Part shown: positions 6,465 to 13,431 of the stretch, one piece after another
Layout of the letters: every line of letters begins with the position of its first letter
Position numbering within the stretch: the stretch's first letter is position 1
Origin: Clostridia bacterium
Lineage (GTDB): Bacteria; Bacillota; Clostridia; TANB77; CAG-508
Length of the DNA stretch: 25,571 nt
Direction of reading: 5' to 3'
Assembly (NCBI GenBank): GCA_900772235.1
Contig: CAAGQX010000011.1
Location: forward strand, 1-25,571
Notes under the pieces: model-generated
Told to the model about the DNA's origin: nothing
Databases searched by the model: none
Seen by the model: the letters and a program-made list of their open reading frames with translations, nothing else
Position numbers and translations under genes: made by a program

Positions 6465-7100
6465 ATGTGTATGACTACTATCATATATTTAATAAGACAT
6501 TCTGAACCATTTAAAACTCATATAGGTAGTGTTAATACTACGGAATCAATATTATTAGAAAATGAAAAAACACCATTGAGTATTGATGGTGAAAAAATGG
6601 CAGAAAAGTTTTCACTTCTACCTGAGTTTAAAGATTTAGATGCAATTTACTCCTCTAACTATGCAAGAACAATGTCTACTGCAAAATATTTTGCACATAA
6701 TAACAATTTAAAAGTTAATATAGATGAAAGATTTAACGAAAGAATACATGGTGTAGATACTTGGAATGAATTGCCTATTAATTTTGAAGTGAATCAATTG
6801 CGTAATGAAAATTATAAAATTGGTTATGGAGAATCTAAAAAAGAGGTACAAGTACGAATGTATTCAGCATTAGTTTCACTAATACGCAGATATAAAGGAA
6901 AAAGAATTGCAATTATATCACACGCAACAGCGATTACATTTTTATTAAGTATGTTTGGCGAAGTTGCATATAATGGTGATTATACTTATAAATATAAAGA
7001 AATAGAATATTTTAATGGTGATTGGAATTATTTAGAAACTTTTAAATTGGAATTTGATGAAAATAACGTCTTACAAAAGATAACTAATATAAAAAAATAA
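6465..7100 (+). CDS. Histidine phosphatase family protein (phosphoglycerate mutase-like)
   Basis: The 211-residue protein has the complete histidine phosphatase core: IRHSE with the nucleophile His12 and Arg11, SSNYARTMSTA with Arg68, ERIHG with Glu92 as the likely proton donor, and ISHATAITF with His153. Members remove phosphate from sugars, nucleotides, small acids or proteins through a phosphohistidine intermediate; the substrate cannot be told from sequence. ATG 6465 follows AGGAG at a good distance; ATG 6471 is an alternative. It shares an operon with the transglutaminase-like enzyme and is closed by a terminator. The longer insert between the RHS motif and SSNYAR (about 25-40) is typical of the PhoE/CobC side of the family. 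Confidence 0.9.
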   Translation: MCMTTIIYLIRHSEPFKTHIGSVNTTESILLENEKTPLSIDGEKMAEKFSLLPEFKDLDAIYSSNYARTMSTAKYFAHNNNLKVNIDERFNERIHGVDTWNELPINFEVNQLRNENYKIGYGESKKEVQVRMYSALVSLIRRYKGKRIAIISHATAITFLLSMFGEVAYNGDYTYKYKEIEYFNGDWNYLETFKLEFDENNVLQKITNIKK

Positions 7101-7105
7101 GAAAG

Positions 7106-7134
7106 AAAACAGCATCAAAGCAATGCTGTTTTAT
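7106..7134. terminator. Intrinsic terminator between convergent genes
   Basis: AAAACAGCAT (7106-7115) pairs exactly with ATGCTGTTTT (7123-7132) around a 7-base loop. The arms carry T runs at both ends, so it can serve the plus-strand phosphatase operon and the converging minus-strand gene. Confidence 0.8.
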
Positions 7135-7167
7135 AATGTTCATTTTTGGATTATAATTTCAATTCTT

Positions 7168-8181
7168 TTAAATTCCTTTTGTTGATTTAGTTTGTAAATC
7201 ATTATTTATAATGATTCTTTCACCATCAAATTGATATAAACTATTAGAAAAAATATTGTAATAGCTATAATTTATATCTTCAGAAATACCCTGAGCTTTG
7301 AGCTGTTCTTCTATTTTACTTGATTCTGCTAATATTTGTCCTATACTATTAAAAAACGGTTGTATTTCGTGCATTTTATCTTTATATAAGAATCGTAAGA
7401 AACCTAAAGAGTCTGAAAATTGTTGCCTTGGAGAGATTTTTCGTTCCTGTACGTACTGAATTCTTTTTTGTTCAATAAGTTTTTCATTAAAATATTCAGG
7501 ATGATTTTCTGCAATATTTAGCATATATGCTCTTGATTGTTCATTAGCCATGAATTCTGATAATACAGATGAATAAATTATATTTCTTTCGGTATCATTT
7601 AAATATTTAAAAATAGCTAAATAACATTCTATATCGTAATATGTTAATTTATCAAATAAATTTTCAGTATTTTCAGGAATACTATATTGATGCACATGTG
7701 TGATTTCATGTAGTAATCCTTCCATAATTTCATAATTATAATCGTCAATTTCTCCTGCCTTTTTCAAATAATCTAAGTTAAGTTTTAAAGTAAATGGTGT
7801 TCCAATTGATACTCCCATAGTACCGACTTCTTTGCTATCTGTAAATTTTATATTGTTATATGTGTTGTTTAAACCTAAATTGCCTTTTTGTTCTAAGTAA
7901 AAATACATCATTAGTGTAGGAGAAATTTTTTGTTTGCTTACAAGAGCATTTTCAACTAACATGTGTCCTAATGTTCCAGGTTTATTATCTACTATATATT
8001 GATCGTTAACTAATCCCATTATCTGATTAAAATAATAAAGAAACTCTGGACTAATTTCTTTAATATTTTCATTCATAATTTCATTATCCAGTTCTTTTAA
8101 TAAACCAATAAAATCATGATATGAAAAATTTTTTGCTAATTCTTTAATTTTAGTAATATATATATCCAAGTCTATCACCAT
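7168..8181 (-). CDS. HExxH zinc metallopeptidase-like protein
   Basis: The protein has about 337 residues and the zinc-binding motif LLHEITHVHQ with His158, Glu159 and His162, followed about 50 residues later by SEFMANEQSRAY, whose Glu is the likely third ligand, as in gluzincins. No signal peptide is seen. The family is not recognised further; it could cut a specific host or phage protein. The frame opens at ATG 8202, but a TATAATTATA box on the minus strand (8191-8182) lies inside that extension, so ATG 8181 or a later codon (GTG 8178, TTG 8169) is more likely. It is a single-gene unit, divergent from the ADP-ribosyltransferase operon and sharing its control region. Confidence 0.7.
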   Translation of the reverse strand: MVIDLDIYITKIKELAKNFSYHDFIGLLKELDNEIMNENIKEISPEFLYYFNQIMGLVNDQYIVDNKPGTLGHMLVENALVSKQKISPTLMMYFYLEQKGNLGLNNTYNNIKFTDSKEVGTMGVSIGTPFTLKLNLDYLKKAGEIDDYNYEIMEGLLHEITHVHQYSIPENTENLFDKLTYYDIECYLAIFKYLNDTERNIIYSSVLSEFMANEQSRAYMLNIAENHPEYFNEKLIEQKRIQYVQERKISPRQQFSDSLGFLRFLYKDKMHEIQPFFNSIGQILAESSKIEEQLKAQGISEDINYSYYNIFSNSLYQFDGERIIINNDLQTKSTKGI

Positions 8182-8191
8182 TATAATTATA
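8182..8191 (-). promoter_or_regulatory. Minus-strand -10 box (TATAATTATA) for the metallopeptidase gene
   Basis: The palindrome TATAATTATA is preceded on the minus strand by TGG, giving an extended -10, and by TTTAAA 16 bases upstream as a possible -35. The same ten bases follow the shared elements at 5559, 8297 and 17430. The start of transcription would fall at about 8179, almost on the ATG. Confidence 0.5.
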
Positions 8192-8228
8192 CCACAAGTC
8201 ACCTGATTTTAAATATTAATAAGATTAC

Positions 8229-8306
8229 GAAGTGTCAGTTCTACAAAAATAGTGTCAAAACTGTCAAATACAAGTGTAAAACTGAACTTTATATGGTATA
8301 ATTATA
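8229..8306 (+). promoter_or_regulatory. Shared promoter/operator element, copy C (ADP-ribosyltransferase operon)
   Basis: The region holds GAAGTGTCAGTTCT (8229-8242), GTGTCA again at about 8252, and TGTCAAATACAAGTGTAAAA (8262-8281), then exactly 15 bases to TATAAT (8297-8302). The 20-base piece differs from copy D (17395-17414) at one position. The repeated TGTCA and GTGT units suggest several binding sites for one regulator. No TTGACA -35 is present, so an activator or another sigma factor may be needed. Confidence 0.7.
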
Positions 8307-8352
8307 TATGATAGACAGCGTAGAAAAAATATGTATCAGAAGGAGGTGTGGC

Positions 8353-10203
8353 ATGAATGAAGCAGAATTAAATCAAAAGTTGGAAACAATTGTTAAACTT
8401 GCTCAATCAAAAATAATAACTTTTTTAAGTGATTATACAAATGAGAATATAATTAATAAAGTTAAAGAAGTATTTGATAAGAATCCAGTTATTTTAGGAA
8501 ATATTGAAAAGGAAGTTAGTGAATTTGGCAAAACTACAACAATAGGTGGGTTAGCGTCAGAGTCTGATATAGCAATTTCAAAAGATGATGTGATGAGTGT
8601 TAGTTTAGATGAAGAGTATGAAGTTGATAGAATGTTAGGAACAATAATTCACGAATATGCTCATCAGTTTCGCAAAATGAATTCACAATATGGAAATATG
8701 TTTGAAGAATCATTTGCAACAATTTTTGCAGAAACATGCGTTAACTATTCTAAAATGAAAAACATTGAAACTCATCCTCAAAGTGAAAGATTTCAAATGC
8801 AAACTTCTGTTGAATACACAAAGGCAGAATCACAAGTTAAAGGATTGATGTTTGTTTTAAGGGAAAGAAACATGGATATTAACTTAATGTTAGAATATAT
8901 ATTAGGAAATGAGAAATATTTTCAACAAGTATGTTCTCAGGTGTTTGGACAAGGTTTTAACGATTATTACAATGAGGCAATCAATTTGCAAGAAAATAAA
9001 CAATATTCAAATAAGTCTGAGAAATTATTAGTTGAATTATTAGCAAATTATATTAAAAACAATGATATAAGTGTTAAAAAATATTATCAAGGTACTCAAT
9101 TAGATGCAACAAATTTATATTCAACTGGTAGTCCTATTTTTGTTGAAAGTGTAGTCAATGCTGGACAATCTTCTTTAAGACCAGAAGAACAAGATTTATT
9201 CCGTTATTTTGAATACTCTACAAAAGTAAATAGAGAAGAACAACAATTTGTTGTTGATGAAAAAAGAACGAGAATACAAAATATGATAAGTCAAAAGTAT
9301 GGATTAGTAGGAAAAACTCCAGAACAATTACATGAAACATTAATGGATCTTTGTTCTGATTATATCCAATTTAAAAATCGTACAGATGATGAAAGAATGA
9401 TTTATTTTGATGAAATAAAGAAAATAATTCCTAATATTGAAGAATTTTCTACAACATTTAAACAGTTGAGAATTTCTGGATTAGATAATAAAATAACACA
9501 AAACTTAGATTTGAATAACATTAGTTATAGTAGTTTATTTACAGCAATGAACGGTTTAATTCCTAAAAAAGAATCAGAAACAACAAATATTCAGCAAACG
9601 CCAAAACCAGATTTGATATTTTATCATGGAGGTGCTGAACCAACATTTTCGATAGATCAATTAGATGTTTTAAGAAAGTCACAAAAACAACAAACACAAA
9701 GTAATTCTTATGCAGGTTTCTATATGTATTCAGAGCAAGATAGAGATGGAGCATTTAATTATGCAGAACAAGAAAATCGTAGAAAAAATACAACTACTAA
9801 AGGTGTTGTGAAAATAGTATTGGATGGCAATGTTAATACTTATCAAGTTCCACCATTTAGTATAACTAGAATAACACAGGATCAGTTAATTCAATTGCAG
9901 CAACAAGGTTATGATTTAATAGCAGGAAAGATGTTGGGCAAAACGGAATATGTATTACTAAATAAGGGCAAAATTAAAGACATGTCTTTTGAAAGTATGG
10001 ATAAGAGATATATTGATGAAAAAGAAATGACTTCATCAATTAATGATAATAATTCAATATCTAGTTTTAGAGAAGCAAGAGCATCAGAAATGGAACGAAG
10101 GAATCAAATAAGACAGCAACAATTAAGTTATGCTCAAGCAACTAAAATGAGTCAAGCAGAATTTGAACAGTATTCTCAAAGTGTAGGAGGATTTAAAAAG
10201 TAA
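8353..10203 (+). CDS. HExxH metallopeptidase-like protein with C-terminal ADP-ribosyltransferase-like domain
   Basis: The 616-residue product has two enzyme-like parts. Near the N-terminus, GTIIHEYAHQF (His100, Glu101, His104) followed by FEESFATIFAE (Glu118 or Glu119) forms a zinc-peptidase motif. A helical middle part of about 300 residues is unrecognised. The C-terminal part (about 420-545) reads LIFYHGGAEPTF (His425), AGFYMYSEQDRDGAFNYAEQ (Tyr457) and KTEYVLLNKG (Glu532), which fits the His-Tyr-Glu layout of ADP-ribosyltransferases related to DUF3990. The tail is Gln-rich and helical. ATG 8353 is chosen because GAAGGAGGTG lies just before it; an in-frame ATG at 8308 falls right after the -10 box. 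It heads an operon and overlaps the next gene by one base. The transferase call needs structural confirmation. Confidence 0.6.
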   Translation: MNEAELNQKLETIVKLAQSKIITFLSDYTNENIINKVKEVFDKNPVILGNIEKEVSEFGKTTTIGGLASESDIAISKDDVMSVSLDEEYEVDRMLGTIIHEYAHQFRKMNSQYGNMFEESFATIFAETCVNYSKMKNIETHPQSERFQMQTSVEYTKAESQVKGLMFVLRERNMDINLMLEYILGNEKYFQQVCSQVFGQGFNDYYNEAINLQENKQYSNKSEKLLVELLANYIKNNDISVKKYYQGTQLDATNLYSTGSPIFVESVVNAGQSSLRPEEQDLFRYFEYSTKVNREEQQFVVDEKRTRIQNMISQKYGLVGKTPEQLHETLMDLCSDYIQFKNRTDDERMIYFDEIKKIIPNIEEFSTTFKQLRISGLDNKITQNLDLNNISYSSLFTAMNGLIPKKESETTNIQQTPKPDLIFYHGGAEPTFSIDQLDVLRKSQKQQTQSNSYAGFYMYSEQDRDGAFNYAEQENRRKNTTTKGVVKIVLDGNVNTYQVPPFSITRITQDQLIQLQQQGYDLIAGKMLGKTEYVLLNKGKIKDMSFESMDKRYIDEKEMTSSINDNNSISSFREARASEMERRNQIRQQQLSYAQATKMSQAEFEQYSQSVGGFKK

Positions 10204-10469
10204 TGGAAGATAATTTTATAACTAAATATGATAAATTAGATATTAATACAAAAAGAAATCAATTGAGTGATGAACTCATTATAATTAATGAGTTAATTAA
10301 AAATGTTGAGGGCAAATATGGAATAACATCAGTGTCTAAAGTAAAAAACTATGATCAAGTTGGTGATGCTCATTTAACTGAAGGAGAAATGTTAACTTTC
10401 TTTTATGAGGATGTATTTAATATTCAGCAAGAGTTAATTACATTGTTAAGTGCAATAGATAAATTATAG
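10203..10469 (+). CDS. Small acidic helical protein, possible partner of the upstream enzyme
   Basis: This 88-residue protein is acidic and predicted helical, with no family that I recognise. Conspicuous features are two amphipathic helices (about 17-35 and 65-88) around a short polar stretch. Its ATG shares a base with the stop of the metallopeptidase/ADP-ribosyltransferase gene (TAATG), so the two are made together, probably in equal amounts. A small protein coupled to a toxic enzyme is often an inhibitor or adaptor; here that is inference from position only. Confidence 0.65.
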   Translation: MEDNFITKYDKLDINTKRNQLSDELIIINELIKNVEGKYGITSVSKVKNYDQVGDAHLTEGEMLTFFYEDVFNIQQELITLLSAIDKL

Positions 10470-10472
10470 GTA

Positions 10473-10503
10473 TTGACTCTCCACACGACTGAAATGTTAA
10501 ACT
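10473..10503 (+). promoter_or_regulatory. MerR-type promoter with 19-bp spacer
   Basis: TTGACT (10473-10478) and TAAACT (10498-10503) are separated by 19 bases, longer than the usual 17. Such long spacers, beginning TTGACTCTCC, are the hallmark of promoters that MerR-family proteins activate by twisting the DNA. The gene downstream is a MerR regulator, so self-control is likely. Confidence 0.6.
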
Positions 10504-10548
10504 TTAGATGGGAGGAGGAAATATTAGTAAAATAAAGGAGTAGATAAT

Positions 10549-10962
10549 ATGTACAAGATTGGTGATTTTGCGAAAATTGTAGATATTCCTGTAAGAACTT
10601 TAAGATTCTATGATCAGTATGGGGTTTTGCAACCTTCAGAAATAGACAATTTTACAGGGTATAGATATTATAGTGATGAAAATATAGTGGAATGTGAATT
10701 AATAAAATTACTTAAATCTTTGGATTTTACTCTTGAAGAAATCATACTTTATAAAAATTCTCTTGATGAAGAAGTTATAAAAAAGAAAAAGAAAGAAATA
10801 GAGGAGCGAATCTATTTACTTAAATTAAAATACAAACGATTATCAATTCTTGAAGAAGAATTAAAAAACCAAAAAGAGTTTATAAATAAAACAAAAGAGT
10901 CACCTGAGGAAAAGGTGTTAAGGAGGAAATATGAAAAAAGAAATGTTGGAAAAAGTGTATAA
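10549..10962 (+). CDS. MerR-family transcriptional regulator
   Basis: The 137-residue protein has the MerR layout: an N-terminal winged helix-turn-helix (about 1-70) with YKIGDFAKIVDIPVRTLRFY, DQYGVLQPS and TGYRYYS, then a long coiled-coil dimer helix (about 78-125, rich in Lys and Glu). A large ligand-binding domain is missing; only a short charged tail follows the coil, so no bound signal can be guessed. It likely controls the promoter just upstream at 10473-10503, and hence the ATPase, radical SAM and repeat-protein genes. GGAG is placed well before the ATG. Its end overlaps the start of the ATPase gene by 32 bases. Confidence 0.92.
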   Translation: MYKIGDFAKIVDIPVRTLRFYDQYGVLQPSEIDNFTGYRYYSDENIVECELIKLLKSLDFTLEEIILYKNSLDEEVIKKKKKEIEERIYLLKLKYKRLSILEEELKNQKEFINKTKESPEEKVLRRKYEKRNVGKSV

Positions 10963-12310
10963 TGCACAAAAAAATATAATTGTTTCAGGAGATATGGCAA
11001 CAGGAAAAACTACTAGTGTCTTATTCCCATTAGTGGATAAAATGATTGAACAACAAGAAAGTCTAATGATATTAGACTCAAAAGAAGAGTATATAAATAA
11101 ATATTATAAGAGTTTAAAAGAAAAGAATTACAATATTGTTGTATTAAATTTAAGAGATTTAGATAAAAGTGATGGATGGAATCCAATTCAAATTGCCTAT
11201 GAATTATATAAAGATGGTAATACAGATAAAGCAATGGATTACTTAGATAAAGTAGCAAAAATAATGTTTTATGAAGAATCATCTGTTGATCCATTTTGGG
11301 CATCAGCTGCATCTGATTTCTTTACAGGAGTAGTTTTAGCATTATTTGAAGATGCAGATAAAGATGAAATTAATTTAAATAGTGTTAGTATGATGTTTGA
11401 AGGAGTTAATGAAAAATTCGGTGCAAGTGATTACTTGACAAATTATTTTAAATTAAAAGATCCAAGTTCACAATCTTATGTTTCAGCATCTACAACAGTT
11501 TTAGCCCCAAAAGAAACAAAAGGAAGTATAGTTTCAGTTGCTAAACAAAGATTAAGAACCTATGTTTCAAGAGAAAAATTAAGCATATTGATGAATAAAA
11601 CAACATTTAACTATAAAGATATAGCAACCAAACCAACTGCAATTTTCTTTATTGCAAAAGATGAGAGTAAATATTTAAATGCTCTAGCAGCTATGTTTAT
11701 AGAACAATTATTTACTGTTTTATTTGATACGTTTGATTTTAAATCTTCTAACAAATTTAATTTTGTTTTAGATAATTTTGATATTATTGAAAAAGTAAAT
11801 GAATTTACTGATATGCTAAGTTCTGGGTTATCAAAAAGAATTAAATTTACTGTTTCAACTCGTTCCCTAGAAGATCTAACTGCTAAATATGGTAATTATA
11901 TTACAAAATTAAGTAATATAATATATGTTGCTTCAGGATTATTAAAAATAAAAATAGATGATAAAGATGAAACGATTGAGAATAAATTTGAAAAAATAAT
12001 AGACGTTTATAATGAAGTTGATTATCCAAAATTAAACCATGTTTCAATAAAAGTTTTCGATTTAAAAAAGTTTGTAAGAGAAGCAAAGAAACAAGGTATG
12101 GAAAATACTTTTAATGAATTGCCACCATTATCAAATCCATTTCCATCAATGCTAAATGAAGGCAATAAGAATATAGATGATTTATTAAAAAAAATAGATG
12201 ATAAAATTGAGGAATTAGATGCTCAAGAAAAAATGTATAATATTGAACAACAAGAAGAAAAGGTCGAGTCTGAAATTGCTAAGTTTAAAATTGATGATGA
12301 AACTAAATAA
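10931..12310 (+). CDS. TraG/VirD4-like P-loop ATPase without membrane anchor
   Basis: The 459-residue protein resembles the soluble part of type IV coupling proteins: a Walker A motif GDMATGKTT (Gly20 to Thr27), LMILDSKEEY, the DGWNPIQIAYELY segment (VirD4-like WNP), a motif like the TraG sensor region (TKPTAIFFIAKDESKY), and FVLDNFDII at about 278-286 in the Walker B position. Where active family members have Asp-Glu, this has Asp281-Asn282, so hydrolysis may be weak or lost. No N-terminal membrane helices and no other conjugation genes are present, so a cytoplasmic role is more likely than DNA export. The C-terminus is an acidic coiled coil. AAGGAGG lies just ahead of the ATG. Confidence 0.78.
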   Translation: MKKEMLEKVYNAQKNIIVSGDMATGKTTSVLFPLVDKMIEQQESLMILDSKEEYINKYYKSLKEKNYNIVVLNLRDLDKSDGWNPIQIAYELYKDGNTDKAMDYLDKVAKIMFYEESSVDPFWASAASDFFTGVVLALFEDADKDEINLNSVSMMFEGVNEKFGASDYLTNYFKLKDPSSQSYVSASTTVLAPKETKGSIVSVAKQRLRTYVSREKLSILMNKTTFNYKDIATKPTAIFFIAKDESKYLNALAAMFIEQLFTVLFDTFDFKSSNKFNFVLDNFDIIEKVNEFTDMLSSGLSKRIKFTVSTRSLEDLTAKYGNYITKLSNIIYVASGLLKIKIDDKDETIENKFEKIIDVYNEVDYPKLNHVSIKVFDLKKFVREAKKQGMENTFNELPPLSNPFPSMLNEGNKNIDDLLKKIDDKIEELDAQEKMYNIEQQEEKVESEIAKFKIDDETK

Positions 12311-12324
12311 GTAGGTGTGTAATA

Positions 12325-13431
12325 GTGATAGAAGAATATGTAAAAGATATTAAAATAAAAAATTTAGATAAATTGGCAGAATATAGAACTAAGTTATATG
12401 AAAAGCCAATATTAAAGGACTTATTTTTAGAAGTGACATTAAGATGCAATGCAAGGTGTGAACATTGTGGAAGTAGTTGTGGCGACACGATTCAAAAAGA
12501 TGAAATAAGTGCCGAAGATTTAAAAAATACTTTGAAAGAAATAGCAGAAAAGTATAATGCTAATGATATATTGTTGAATGTCACAGGAGGAGAACCTTTA
12601 GTAAGAAAAGATTTATTTGATATTATGAAATATGCTTCTTCACTAGGTTTTAGATGGGGCATGACAACAAATGGAATGCTAATTAATGATGAGATAATCA
12701 ATAAAATGATTGAAACTAATATGGAAACTATATCTATTAGTTTAGACGGGTTAAAAGAAACACACGAAAAGTTTAGACGAGTACCAAATAGTTTTGATAA
12801 AATTATAGAAAATGTAAAAAAACTACAACAAGTACCATCAATAAAAATTGTTCAAATAACAACCGTAGCAAACAAAAAAAATCTGCATGAATTAGAAGAT
12901 GTTTATAATCTTATGAAAGAATTAAATATTATTTCTTGGAGAGTAATAAATGTTGATCCAATAGGTAGAGCCAAAAATAATAAAGAGATTTTATTGGATA
13001 AAGAAGAATATAAGTATTTATTTAATTTTATCAAAGAAAAACGTGAAGAAAATATAATGAATGTAGAATATGGATGCAGTCACTACTTAGGATTGAATTT
13101 AGAAAAAGAATTGAGAGATACATACTTTATTTGTACAGCAGGATTATATGTTGCAAGTATTCTAAGCAATGGAGATATATTTATATGTCCTGATGTTGAA
13201 AGAAAAAAAGAATTTATACAAGGAAATATAAAAACGGATAGTTTTGTTGATGTATGGGAAAATAGATTTAAATTATTTAGAACAGAGAATAGAACCAAAT
13301 GCAGTAAATGTGAAAAATGTTCCAATTGGAAATATTGCTTAGGAGATTCATTTCATACGTTTAATTTTGATGAAGGAAGACCTAATTTTTGTATAAAAGA
13401 TATTTTTGGAGATGATAACTGTGATTTATAA
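12325..13431 (+). CDS. Radical SAM enzyme with C-terminal SPASM domain
   Basis: The 368-residue protein has the radical SAM cluster motif Cys41-x3-Cys45-x2-Cys48 (LRCNARCEHC), the S-adenosylmethionine-binding GGEP at 88-91 and SISLDGL near 140, followed by a SPASM-type C-terminus: Cys270 (FICTAG), NGDIFICPDV, then CSKCEKCSNWKYC and a final Cys, enough for auxiliary iron-sulfur clusters. Such enzymes most often modify peptides or proteins. No short precursor peptide is seen nearby; the next gene, whose start overlaps this one, encodes a protein with four tandem repeats and is a possible substrate. The start is GTG 12325 after GTAGGTG. It lies 14 bases after the ATPase gene. Confidence 0.92.
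   Translation: MIEEYVKDIKIKNLDKLAEYRTKLYEKPILKDLFLEVTLRCNARCEHCGSSCGDTIQKDEISAEDLKNTLKEIAEKYNANDILLNVTGGEPLVRKDLFDIMKYASSLGFRWGMTTNGMLINDEIINKMIETNMETISISLDGLKETHEKFRRVPNSFDKIIENVKKLQQVPSIKIVQITTVANKKNLHELEDVYNLMKELNIISWRVINVDPIGRAKNNKEILLDKEEYKYLFNFIKEKREENIMNVEYGCSHYLGLNLEKELRDTYFICTAGLYVASILSNGDIFICPDVERKKEFIQGNIKTDSFVDVWENRFKLFRTENRTKCSKCEKCSNWKYCLGDSFHTFNFDEGRPNFCIKDIFGDDNCDL

Noticed and set aside
9563..9754. Minus-strand open frame within the ADP-ribosyltransferase-like gene
   Set aside because: It is antisense to a clearly coding region, has a low-complexity Leu/Phe/His-rich translation and no ribosome site.
11013..11312. Minus-strand frame of about 99 codons inside the ATPase gene
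   Set aside because: It is a shadow of the coding frame, Leu- and Tyr-rich, with no start context; the plus-strand frame has clear P-loop motifs.
10931..12310. Conjugative transfer gene of an integrative element
   Set aside because: No relaxase, VirB4, VirB6 or integrase is visible and the protein has no membrane anchor, so a transfer role is not supported within the window.
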